From Pseudocercospora fijiensis CIRAD86 (Eukaryota; Ascomycota; Dothideomycetes; Mycosphaerellales; Mycosphaerellaceae), in contig NW_006921534.1 in NCBI RefSeq assembly GCF_000340215.1, positions 2,561,057-2,625,056 of the forward strand: a stretch of DNA of 64,000 nucleotides, read 5' to 3'. This document shows, piece by piece, positions 46,561 to 57,420 of this stretch. The notes beneath the pieces were generated by a model. The model was not told where the DNA came from, made no database searches, and was given only the letters and a program-made list of their open reading frames with translations. Numbering within the stretch: position 1 is the stretch's first letter; the number at the start of each line of letters is the position of its first letter. The position numbers and the translations under genes are program-made.

Positions 46561-48210
46561 GCACAATGTCGATAGTCTTACGCCGTACGAGGCTAACAGT
46601 TAGTACGGCGCTTACTCTTTTTTCGAAGGACCGATAGGGGTAGCATTAGCGGCTGAAAGGTGCTTACGGTGCTTAGCGGCAGTACGGTCGATTCGGGCCT
46701 AGTCCTTAGGTTTGTCGCATTAGCCTAGTAGATAGCTAGTGCTATTACAGTTGAAGCACTTCAATCCGGTCGGGAGATTGTTACTATAGCTGTTGTTACT
46801 ACTATTGTTAGTTAAGCGATTAGTACTGTAGGGATACGAGCCCCTTCTACGGCCCCTATTACGGCCTCCTCTATATAGCCGCCGGCTACGGCTTCTTCTA
46901 CGGTCGTTGTTACTATTCCCATTGTTAGCGTTGTTGTCTTAGTAGGAACCTTGATTTCCTCCGCGGCTACGGTTGCTACGGTTGCTAGTAGGTCGGATCC
47001 TTGATTCTAGTCGTTGCTAGAGCTAGATAGCTCGTTTAGTAGTTTCGACTTCGACTATGAATTGAATACGTGTAAGATTAGCTTGTTTAAATATACGGCG
47101 GCGGTCCAATTTAAGGACCAATTCCTATCTCAATTTAGGGCGTATTTCGGAGATCTAGATGGAATTAGTTTTAGTCGGGAGGTCGTCTTCGAGGGTCTTC
47201 AAATAGGCCTTAAATAAGCGAGCCGATTAATTAGTCTTTTGTTTAGCTCGGAGGTACTAGTCCTAAGCGTGTTATTGCCTTAGTATAGGGTTCCTAAGGG
47301 TGTCTAGTATAATGGTTTTGTAGGTTTGCTACTAAACAGCGGTCTAATCAGTAAGGGAGTTAAAGTGGTTATCCTAGGTACGCTTTAGGTCTCTATCAAT
47401 GTATTGTATAGTATAGACGACTAGCGAATAGTCGTCTAGCAGGGCCCTTAGTACATTTCGTTAGTTAAGCTTACAGTTACGAATGTAGTCGTTGTATTGC
47501 TTTCGACTAGAGCTATCAAACACGGTACAGTCCTTGAGTTTAGTATCCTTCTTCTAGACTAGGACTGATAGTAAGGAAGGCCCTACTATCGGCTTAGTGT
47601 TAGTTGTTAGGGCCTCCTAAAGGCGGCGAATTTCGAGGAGGTTATCCTTCAGCTGTTGTTCTTAACGTAGGGCAGTAAGCCTGTTTTAGGTAGCTTCTTA
47701 GAGTCTCCCTACTAGTTAGGGCCTAAAGGCTAGTTAGCTATATCGACGGTTGACAATATTGTTAAGAATGTCGTCGATAGGCAATTCTAGATCATTACCT
47801 AGAATTATAGGTTCTTCTTTAATAGGCTCTCCGGCAGGCTCTTTAGTAGGAGGCACTTTAGCAGGCACTTTAGCGGGAACTATGCTACTAGCGTTGTTAT
47901 TGCTAGCGCTACTAGCGGCAGCACGGTTGTTGTTGCTTCGTAATAAGCCGGCTATTATAGTAGGGGGTGACACTAATGATATATTATTAGCCCCTAAAAT
48001 GCGGATGTAGCGGAATTAGTAGATATTGGTCTAGTACGATTGACTTAGTGTAGTAGGCCGTATAGAAGGCCTTGCTTAATAATTGGTACGGTTGTTTCGA
48101 TAGAATGGTACGTGTAGGTCCCGTTCTTCGGGCGTAATATAGTTAGATTAGTCTTGTTTGTAGCTATACCGCTAAAAGCTTGAAATAAGGACTATCTAGC
48201 TGCTGCCCTT
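46561..48210 (-). pseudogene. Gypsy gag with zinc knuckle, RIP-damaged
   Basis: Coding direction is right to left. There is an acidic, Pro/Ala-rich N-terminal part (AKVPAKVPPTKEPAGEPIKE, within 47,734-47,973), a capsid-like middle, then a basic Asn/Arg/Ser/Gly-rich stretch (about 46,810-46,990; SRSRRLYRGGRNRGRRRGSY). A nucleocapsid knuckle CFNCNSTSYLLG.C (about 46,715-46,770) has the spacing C-x2-C-x4-[H]-x4-C, with the His replaced by Tyr (CAC to TAC). Several in-frame TAG codons are present. Confidence 0.75.
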
Positions 48211-48230
48211 AAAGGGTAGATCGAATACTG

Positions 48231-48428
48231 TATAAGAAGGGTTATGTCAGCAGGTAGATAGGGTAGTAGTGAATCAGTGTAGTATTCGATAGAGAGCTAA
48301 GAGGAGAGGGAGGAAGGCAGGCTAGTTGGCCTAACGCCAAGCGCCAAGCCCTGCCTAAGGCATCGAGACCCTAGCTTCACTCGAGCCTAGTTACATACTA
48401 ATTACGTATAACCTCTTTAGTCCTAACA
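48231..48428 (-). repeat. Gypsy LTR, right (5' LTR, 198 bp)
   Basis: It runs from TATAAGAAGGGTTATGTCAG to TTTAGTCCTAACA. In coding orientation it begins TGTTAGGACTAAAG and ends CTTCTTATA. Confidence 0.9.
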
Positions 48429-48433
48429 TCTTT
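48429..48433. repeat. Gypsy target-site duplication, right copy
   Basis: TCTTT immediately after the right LTR, identical to 41,388-41,392. This confirms insertion of the retroelement into pre-existing repeat DNA. Confidence 0.8.
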
Positions 48434-50469
48434 AGTATAATCTCGAATCTTCTAGTTCTGAAACCTTCAACTTTTGCTTACTAAGGTACTCTTATTGGTA
48501 TAGATATAGCTAATTCATATACAGAAATACGTCGAGAAGCTTATAGCCGAGGACCCCTCCCTTTTAGGCCTAGATATCGAAGAGACGCTAGATTTCTTCG
48601 ACGCCCGCTTTAGCGAAGACGAGTTCTTCGTTATGTAAGTTGATTATAATGCTAATGTTTTATTTCCTATTTCTTTTAATATAATATGCTCTCTTCTAGC
48701 CTAATAAACGATGCTAATATAGATATATAGCTTTAAGTACATAAAAGGTCGGCTAGATGTCGACTAGTCCGGCCCTTAGGGGCAAGCCTTCTGCAAGTGT
48801 ATGTTATTCAATATAGCATACTATACTGAGTCTTTGATTCTCGAAGCATTATTTATTATAAGCTTTATACCTGAATCGATACCTCCGAAGCTCCGTATCG
48901 AAGAATCGCTACTCGTACGATAGCTAATATACTAATTCTATATAGGGTAGTATCGCGCTCTATGCTTAGAGATAGCTGCGGCTACTCGAGCCGATAAGAA
49001 GCTTAGTAAGTCGCTCGGAATAGTAGGTAATCGCTATATATAGATAGAGCTAATAGTATATATAGGCGAGCAATGCGCTAACGCAAACAAAGCCCTCGTA
49101 GAGGTATACGACAGCTACCCGTAAGACCTTCTAGCATCTAGTATCTAGTAGCTAATTAATATATATAGCATTAATAAAGATTTCGATAGAGTAGTCCGCT
49201 CCGACTTCGCGGAGGTTATACCGAAGAAGACTAGTACTAGCGACAAGGGTCGCAAGGTATATATAGCTTTCTAATGCTGTATAGATATACTAACTATATA
49301 ATAGAGAAAGAACCTCGCTAGCGCTAAGCGCGCTAAGAAGCGGCTAATAGCTCTTCCGCCTCTAAAGGCATAGGCCCTTTATTATTTTTATATTTCTATA
49401 TCTCTATGTATTTTTTTAGATCTTAGCTAAGCGATGGCGCTAGTAGTGTTGCTGCTACTATTTTTTTTTTAGCTCTGCTCTGTATTTATTTTAGCTTATA
49501 ATACCCAGATAATAAACAAGTATTAATACATACTAACTACTACTCCTTATAGATCGACAAATAGATCTATATACTCGACGCCGATATCGATATACTATTT
49601 AGCGCTTCCGGCGACTTCGTAAACAAGCAAGAATATACAGAAAGGACTCAAAATTACACGGTCGCGTAAACAAGACAAAGGAAGATCTACTATATTTACG
49701 CGTATTGTCTTTATTTACGAAGCAACCTTCGCTACGCGTGTTATGCTTAGCGCGTTAAAGCGCGTGTATGCCTTCCGCAGCAAACACCTATACCTACCTC
49801 TATCTACCAACCTCTAACTCTAAGCAAACTCATCCCTCGAGACACTATAGTCTAAACACTATAGTCTAAACACTACAGTCTAAAAACCACAGTCTAAAAA
49901 CTATAGTCTAGCTATGCGTTTTACCTTCTTGCCGCTAGGCGTCTTAGGTATTTAGCTAAACCCTCCTTAAGCGACACTATAGCTAGCTGTAGCCGCAGCC
50001 GCAGCCGTAGTAATACTATCTATTCTAACCGGAACGAAGCGCCCTCGCGAATACGAAGAACAAGAACAAGAATAAGAGGAGGAGGAGGATAATAAGGGAT
50101 ACGAAGGCGCGGCTAAAGACTCGAGTAACCTTCTAGCCCTAGATAATATCGTTGTAACTACCGAGCCTAAAAATGATGAATTAGTATAGATGGAAGCCGT
50201 TAATCCTATAGCACGTATAACTACTAAGCTGCTTGATCTTTAGCTAGCTTCAACTTAAGCTATCGAAGATGCTAATTAGCTAAGCGTAGATAAAGTAATC
50301 GAGGCAGCTAGGTATTAAATCCAGGCTAATAAAGAGCCTATCTTTGTATAGGAAGCGACAGCTATACTAGGTTAAGAATATATTAAAGCTAATAAGGAAC
50401 ACGTACCTCCGACTTAATAGACTAGCCTTATGCTTCTACCTCCGACCCTAGCGAGCGACTAATCTTAGC
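48434..50469 (+). pseudogene. RIP-decayed 5' ORF of the host DNA transposon, with an intron
   Basis: Readable start KYVEKLIAEDPSLLGLDIEE then TLDFFDARFSEDEFFVM (about 48,520-48,634). It runs to a well-formed intron, 48,635-48,699 (GTAAGT, branch-like TGCTAATG, CTTCTAG). The frame beyond is heavily mutated. Other content: CACTATAGTCTAAA repeated five times (49,843-49,911), oligo-T at about 49,460, and an acidic EEQEQE-like coding stretch near 50,055. Family not recognised; the relation to the transposase ORF is by position. Confidence 0.45.
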
Positions 50470-53400
50470 TCCTTAATTAGAAAAGGGGCTGTCGTATCCG
50501 CGCTATTAACAACCTAGAGATGTCCTTTAGTCTCTAGCTCTAAGGTGTAGGCATCTTACGATCCGACTATGCCTCCTTATATAATATCTTTGCGACCCTA
50601 GTACTAAACAGTAAGCTATCCGATCTACCTAAGTCAATTGATACAATCAAATTGCACCTGAAGTCGGTTCTTCTACTACTACTAATACGCTACTAGGAAA
50701 TCCCTCTATAGAAACAGAAGACATTGCTAACTGTACTAGGGTCTCAAGATTTTAAGACCTCCGAGCCGCTATACTTCTTCGACCTATAAGAGCTGTTTAC
50801 TCGCCTACTTAGCTCTAACAATGCTATATATAGCGGACTAGCTAAGCTTATCGACCTACCGACTAAGCTATTTTAGTCCCGTACTTAGGCAAGCTCGATC
50901 CGTATAACTTCTAGTGTATTCGCGAGATATCTATCGTTAGGCGGCGTACTAGTTACCTACGCTACTAGACCTATACGTAGAGTCGCACTACAATACGAGC
51001 TTAAGAAGAAGACTCGTACGAGGAAGGTAGCTCGGACTAACGGTAACGAGGAGACTCTACTAATACTAGCACCTCTAGTTAACTAGCAGCAATTCATCGG
51101 CAACGCTAGTAGACCTGTTTTTCTATTAGACTTTGTCCGTTTCCTATGCTAGGATATTAGCTACAGTTGTCGATCGACTCAAGCCTACGCTAGCCGCGTT
51201 ATAGCTATATAGGTCGATAATCGCGAGCCGATAAAGCGCAACCCGAAGGGAGATTATAAGGGCAGTAAGGGATTAATAGTAATCTAGATCGTGCCGCTTC
51301 TTAACTACGGCGCGTTGCCTATATATATACGACAGTCTCTTACTAATAATATTGTCGAATACGAGCTGTTCTAGGCAGAGAATCAACTCTATACTGTTCT
51401 AGAAGCTAATATATAGCCGTTCAACTTAGGTTTGGTTACTATATATTACCTATACGAAAGCAAGATCGACGCTACTCTGCTTCTACGCGACGATAGGTAT
51501 AAGTTTGTTGTATAGCGTATTGTTACCCGTAATGGTTCTATCCGCCCGATTCATTAAACCTATCTAATCCGCGGTAAGCTAGAAATTATAGTATACGGTC
51601 GTTAGTAGCTCCTTAAGTTTGACTCGCATATAACCGGTTTAAAGGTTCTCTCCGCGCCTTTCTTACTATTCATCGATAGCTTTAGCCTATACCGCAATAT
51701 ATACCGGTTATTAATGGGCTAGTATATAATTATAGCTAGCCTCTCTATACAGGAGCGAAATCGGACCTCTAATGTTATTCTATTTACATTAGGTCTATAC
51801 GGTAGCAATACGGAGGACGTAATTAGCGCTATTGCCCCGAGACTAAAGAGTCTTAATATCGGACAAGAGCTTGATTTATATATACCGGGCGGTAAGGCGT
51901 TAGTTTGCGTATTCGCATTAGCGTGTATTAGCGATATGCTATAATAGTAAGAAAACTCTAGTATGCTCGGCCCTAGAGCTAATGTCTCTTATCGCTTCTA
52001 CTATATACACTTAGCAGATCGCGGCAACCTCGACGTAGATTGCCTACGCTTCTACTATAAGAACGAGCGAATCCGATAGTACATGTCTTCTATAGGTATA
52101 GCAGCTTCTATACGAGCGACCTTTAGCCGGTAATATAGTATGCTTAGTAAGACTCCCGCACTCTAGTAGCTATTTCTAGCCTTAGATATTATCCTGTTAC
52201 GACCTTCGGATCCTACTTACTTAGAGTATAAGGGCATAACTAGTATATTCTATACTGTCCTTCTCGCAGAGATTCTTACTAATACGGCTTAACTCGAATA
52301 CGGCAAAGCAATTTATAGGTTTCTAATGCCTCCTAGCTGAAACCGCCTCTAGTCTCTACTACACTATCTTGCGCAATACAGCCTCTCTAAGCACGCGCGT
52401 TAGTCTGTTACAGTCCCAATTTTGGGTCGTCTTTAGCTAAATGATAGCTATATTATGCAGTTATTCCGAGATGCCGTACGGGGTATATTATCCTAACAAG
52501 GTACTATGCTATACTAGGTTGCTAATAGTCTTGCTTAGGAGCTCTAGATACCAATAGACGACGTATTAGTAGCTGCAATTCTAGTTCGCTTCCTTATAGT
52601 ATTAGCTCGTTCGAATGTCTACCTTATATCGAAAAAGACTACTACCTAGCAACGTATCGACTATATAACTAAAATAGTAGCAATGCGGCGCATCTTCTAG
52701 GAACTTATAGAATGCGCAGCTATTTCGAACATTAAGAATCTATACACTCGACAGCGTAGCCGTAGTTATAGCATCCCTCCTGTTGCTAGCACCTAGCTTA
52801 GCTAAACACCTATACCTATAGCTACAGCTACAGCTATAGCAGATTAACAACCGAAGGAGACTAAGGGCGCAGCTGAATACCGTAGCATAGCAAAGCGACT
52901 AAATGTCTACATCGGGCAGCACTACGTAGAGACAATTGCTAAATATGCTATAGCTAGCAATCTTAATGTACTAGCTAGCGAAGCTAAGCATAAGACTATA
53001 AAGTAGCAGATTTACCTTACTAACTAATATAGGCCTAAGAAGGACCTCCTCGAGCGGCAGGGTCTTAAAATGACTATGCGACTGCTGCTGCAAGGTGCGT
53101 ATAAGCAGGAGCCTAACCTCTCGGCTTAAATAAGCGACCTCTTTAAGAATAACCTACAGCTCTTCGACAATGTCCTACCGCGGTCTAAGCGAGGCACTAA
53201 TAGCGACGATTACTCGGTTCTCGATAGTACAGAGGTTATGCTTAGCGACGACAACTATCTAAATATAACAACTAGCGATCGCCTGCTATAGTATTACTAC
53301 AAAGACTTCTTGCTGCTTCCTGTTTGCAATAATGCTATAAAGAAGCTATTCAAAGATGCACTTGTAGCCGTATACTAATACGACTATAACCGGACTAATT

Positions 53401-53850
53401 GCATACTAGACAATAGCGATGCTCTATACTAGTATAAGCGCTTTGCCTTCGATAATAAGCCTACCTAGCGCCGGACTGTCCTTCGCCGGGGAGACTTTGT
53501 TCGATATCGCGGCGGCATTAATATCGGCCGTATCGATTAGATCTTTACGCACTGTACGGCTCGTAGCATCTCGCTTTTCGTACTAATTACTGTCGCCTAG
53601 ATAGACCGAAAGGATCTAATGCTGTAGCTTTTAGTATATAAGCTTACTGCTAAGCAGGTGACTATCGGTATTAACGGCATTAATAGCAGTAAGATTTGGA
53701 TAGTGCTAGTAACTAGGCAGGGCCTTTAGATAGCAAAGGGCAAGGCTGCTATTAATATAAGAAGCAGTAACCGTACCCTCTTTGTCGATTGGGACCTACA
53801 ATTCCTTTAAAGGTAGTTAGGTATATTCAGCTTCATCTTAATAGTAATAA
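50470..53850 (+). pseudogene. TNP2/KDZ-like transposase, RIP-inactivated
   Basis: About 1,120 codons are readable in one frame, with stops at Gln/Trp codons. Informative blocks: HITGLKVLSAPFLLFIDSFS, then LYRNIYRLLMG.YIIIASLS and NVILFTLGLYGSNTEDVISA (about 51,620-51,840). These have the layout of TNP2-like/KDZ cores, where an Asp-containing FxDDFxxYRS block precedes a ...N.fpltLvphga..edv segment. Then ACISDML...ENSSMLGPRANVSYRF (about 51,925-52,000) fits the family's 'lGDnpqqnEnaG..g..A...CR.C' region with Cys residues changed to Tyr. A basic Arg/Ser region and a C-terminal module RRGDFVRYRGGINIGRID with FTHCTA follow. The exact superfamily is uncertain (CACTA-like or KDZ). Confidence 0.6.
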
Positions 53851-54500
53851 CTTAATGCTAAATAATAAACAGGCTAAGCCGACGCGCTAGATGTCTATCG
53901 AACATACGCTCCTTGTAGTATAGACTCTCTAGCAGAATACTACACTCTTAACTAACTAGAAACTAGGCTTTCTACGCGGTCCTTTATATAGTCCCTCTGC
54001 TCTTCTACTCGTAAGTCTGAAATCTATACTCTAATAACAATCGCTGACTTTTAGTATAGATTTGCTATTCTACTGCGACCGAGCTATACTATTCTACTAC
54101 GACCGAAGCTATACTATTCTACTACGACCGAAGCTATTCTCCTACGACCGAGCTACGTACTAACAATACCTTTTAACGCTTTCTATAGCTAGAAGGACAG
54201 GTAGATAGCCGGATAGCTAGCAGTCGGCAAGGTAGGCAAGGGAATAGGATATACTAAGTAGCCTATATAGAAAACTGCAATCGTATAAACTAAAGCACCC
54301 GTATAAATCTCTATACTAAATAGGCCTGTCTCTCGCATATACTATTATACTGTATAAACTGCTGAACAGTAGGACTCGCTCCTACTGCATAGATTGCTGA
54401 ACTGTAGGACCCACTTCTACTGTAGGACCTAATTAACAGTAGCCTTAGCAAATAGTACTTAGGTTACAATAGCATCTTACTGTAAACAGCACCGCTTTAG
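53851..54500. repeat. Right end of the second repeat island, subterminal short repeats
   Basis: CTATTCTACTACGACCGAAG-type units of 20-25 bp are repeated four times at 54,065-54,154. Then several ACAGTAGGACC/TACTGTAGGACC motifs occur at 54,370-54,440, some in inverted pairs (GTAGGACTCG...CTCCTAC). RIP composition fades near 54,490. This is typical of the subterminal region of a DNA transposon, but a terminal inverted match at 40,263 was not found. Confidence 0.6.
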
Positions 54501-55039
54501 AAAACTGGAGAAATGCTGTTATCTGAGCCTACAGTTGAGATTATTATATCGCATATCTACAGCATATCTACGGTCTAGACTGAGCATATGCCCCGCTAAG
54601 GTATGCCCGTGGATACACAATAAAGGGAGTTGCCTCCTTTGACGTAGTTGCCATCGAAACTTCACACAAACAACCGCATTTACGTGAGCAAACGCATGCT
54701 CACGATTCAAGACATGATCAATCGCCGCGATGGCCATGTCTACGATGCTCTACAATGAAGACCCTGGATTGAGGGAGTTGGAGAGGTCCCCGAAAGTCTC
54801 CGAGGTGAGGAATCGGAATCGCATGCGGCATCGTCGCCGCTGCCAATTGGCTGAAACGAGATTCGGCAAAAACGCGGCCGACTCGTTTCTGCTTGGAGCT
54901 CCTGTTGACAACACAGTAGATCCGTTCTATCCTCCATTCTCAAACCACCGAGCCCGACTCGCCGTCGCATACAGACAATCGTCATCAACAATCCTCTTGG
55001 ATCCGTCGATTGAACCCTTTCTCATCCACATCCGACAAC
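54501..55039. promoter_or_regulatory. Upstream region of the porin gene
   Basis: Normal composition. It must hold the porin promoter and 5' UTR, in about 0.5 kb between the transposon edge and the start codon. No clear TATA box. A 189-codon open frame (54,730-55,299) overlaps the first porin exons and is considered spurious. Confidence 0.45.
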
Positions 55040-56440
55040 ATGAGCTTCCTCGAGGGAAAAGTCGAAGACAAGGTCGACCGCGCAGTCGCGCCTCTGCTTC
55101 CAATCCCAGCTTTCGGCGACCTCAGCAAGGCTGCCAACGACGTATGCGATTCGACCAAGCTCGAAAGCGAGGCACAGTGATGGACGTGAACTCTGCTAAT
55201 TGGAAACGCAGCTCATCAACAAGGACTTCTACCACACCAGCCAGGGTTCGTGTGGCTTGGGAGAGCTTGCGCGATACCCACAAAAAACTTCAATACTGAC
55301 TGCAAGTCTATAGCGACCCTCGATGTCAAGCTGAAGGCTCCAAACGGCACCAACGTCACTGTCAAGGGCAAGCAGGGCTTCGACGGCGTGACCAGCGGAT
55401 CCGTAAGTGCCATACATTGACGCGCAAAGCATGAAAGCTCCTAACGAAGGGATTAGATCGAGGGAAAGCACTCTCTTAAGCCACAGGGTAGGCGAGACCC
55501 ATCTCTTTCAAAGACTTCAACTACACAGAACTCAAAGCCCAAAAAGTCGTCTCAGAAAGCCAAAGCAGGCAAGGAGAAAGAGCAGCGCAAAGGTTTTGTT
55601 GAGGGTATAGCATTTGTGACAAAACTACCTGCACCTTTGCGCACAAGGCTCATACTCTACGCTGTTGGCTTTCCAGACGGCAGGGGTGAAACGGCAGAAT
55701 TGGGGCTGACATTTCGACAACAAGGCGTGACCATTACCCAGGCATGGACTACCGCGTCTCTCCTCGACAGCAAGGTCGAGCTCCAAGATGTTGTCGCTCC
55801 AGGCGTCAAGGTCGACGTTCAGAACCTCTGGAACCCGGCCAAGGAGGGCTCTGCCAACCAGAAGGTTAACCTTGCCTTCAAGAACCCCAATGTTCACTCG
55901 CGTGCTTTCATCAACTATGCCACCGCCAAGGGCAACATCGATGCGACCGTCGACATCACCGCAGGCCACGAGGGCTTCCTCGTCGGTGGTGAGGCTGGCT
56001 ACGATGTTCAGAAGGCTGCTGTTACCCGATATTCCCTCGGCGTCGGCTACCAGACTCCAACTTACGTTGCCAGCATTGTTGGCACCCAGAACCTGACACT
56101 CATCGCAGCTTCTTACTACCAGAAGGTCAACTCTGCCGTGGAGGTCGGTGCTCAGGCTGGATACGATGTCCAGAGCCAGAAGGCTAGCGGTCTTGAGCTC
56201 GCCAGCAAGTACAAGCTCGACCCAATCTCGTTCGCCAAGGTAAGCACCGAAGGATGGGTCGCAAGCGAGCAGCACTAACGCTTGCAACAGGCCAAGATCA
56301 ACGACCGCGGTATTGCTGCTCTTGCCTACAGCACCAAGCTCAACCCAGGCACCACTCTCGGCCTCGGCCTCTCGCTCGACACCAACAAGCTCAACGAGGC
56401 TGGCCACAAGATTGGCACCTCGCTCACCTTTGAGGGTTAA
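55040..56440 (+). CDS. Mitochondrial outer-membrane porin (VDAC), six exons
   Basis: Voltage-dependent anion channel, a 19-strand beta-barrel passing metabolites across the outer mitochondrial membrane. Exons: 55,040-55,141; 55,212-55,245; 55,314-55,402; 55,457-55,487; 55,725-56,239; 56,291-56,440. All introns are GT...AG and phases agree, giving 306 residues. Recognisable: PAFGDLSKAANDLINKDFYH (the fungal porin N-terminal helix), TLDVKLKAPNGTNVTVKGKQ, GLTITQAWTTASLLDSKVEL-like block (here GVTITQAW), and the C-terminal LGLGLSLDTNKLNEAGHKIG TSLTFEG ending. Fungal porins are usually about 283 residues. The extra length is an N-terminal MSFLEGKVEDKVDRAVAPLL extension before PAFGD; no nearer Met exists, so the start is well supported. 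The fourth intron is long for this genome (237 bp). Confidence 0.93.
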
Positions 56441-57420
56441 ATGTACCACATATCCGGAGGGCTGTTTGAAATATGCGATGAGGTAGCGGAATAGAAGATT
56501 GAGGTCACACTTCACTCTGTTGTTGCTCGCGATGTGCGACGGCGCCTAGCTTTCGCCATACCCAGCTGGGCGAATCGTACTTTGTATAAAAGCCTTCTGT
56601 TGCGCCAGACATTTGTCACATGTGCTTCTCTTTTGCGGTCGCTGTCCCACGAGGCTCGCAATGGAGCAATATCGGTCGCTTGTTCTTTATCGAGCAATCT
56701 ATGTGGTCGCCTAAATTCTGCATGTGGTGGTCAGGTGTGATCGTGCGGGTCGATCGCAAATGCCTCTGCGTACTTGGCGAGATACCAGGCTTGAAGCACC
56801 AGATCGACGCTTGTTCGTTTTTTGCACCTGTAGCCTCTTGGTTAATTCACCGAGGACTGTATCCTCCCTTGATCTCCGGCTCCGGTCTAATCTGTTATAG
56901 AATCGCGATTCGCAAGACCTTCGTGCTTTCTCCAGATGACCGGGTTGCAGGCCTGGGCAAGCCGCTTGCATCGAGATGCCTGTCCAACAACGACCACTCT
57001 TCAATACGACAATATAGCATTCAGCACTTATTGGGGCCCACGGGTGTCGGATCGGGCCTCCAGAGATGTTCAGTCTGACTCGCATGAGCAGTTCAAAATG
57101 CTGCGAGCCATGTCTTGCCCGTCCGGAGTTAAATCGCTGATCGACACGGACCTCCTCCTCCTCCTCCGTCTAATGACAACCGACCGCATGGCGTATGCCG
57201 TACTCCGATGACTTTCTGCGCCTGTACCAAGACGGTCGCACGGAAGTAAGCCCTCTTTCGTTTCGCTTCGCTGCGCTGCGCTGCGCTGCAAGCGAGACTA
57301 CCAATCCCATAATTAAGCCGGCGTCATTGTCATTGGCACGTTAACATGGCGGGCATTTCTTGTCTTTGGTTGTTTCTCAATCATCCATTTTGAACCCTTC
57401 CTCATCTCCCACATTTGACG
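56441..57420. other. Intergenic region between porin and carboxylesterase
   Basis: Two overlapping open frames (56,620-57,078 plus; 56,711-57,085 minus) lack recognisable domains and are not supported as genes. A GCTGCGCTGCGCTGC run lies at 57,270-57,290. The right half should contain the carboxylesterase promoter. Confidence 0.5.

Larger units (their letters stand above)
41393..48428 (-). mobile_element. Complete chromodomain Ty3/gypsy retrotransposon (chromovirus type)
   Basis: A 7,036-bp element on the minus strand with two 198-bp LTRs and a TCTTT duplication, nested in another transposon. Order in the coding direction: gag with Arg/Gly/Asn-rich region and zinc knuckle, protease, reverse transcriptase, RNase H, integrase, chromodomain. 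RIP is lighter than in the first island, but the polyprotein is interrupted by TAG/TAA at Gln/Trp positions, so it is not autonomous. The stretch 41,591-42,690 between the chromodomain end and the 3' LTR has no recognisable coding content. Confidence 0.9.

Noticed and set aside
55625..56515. 296-codon open frame antisense to the porin gene
   Set aside because: It is the mirror of porin exons 5 and 6; codon bias of the sense strand keeps the antisense frame open.
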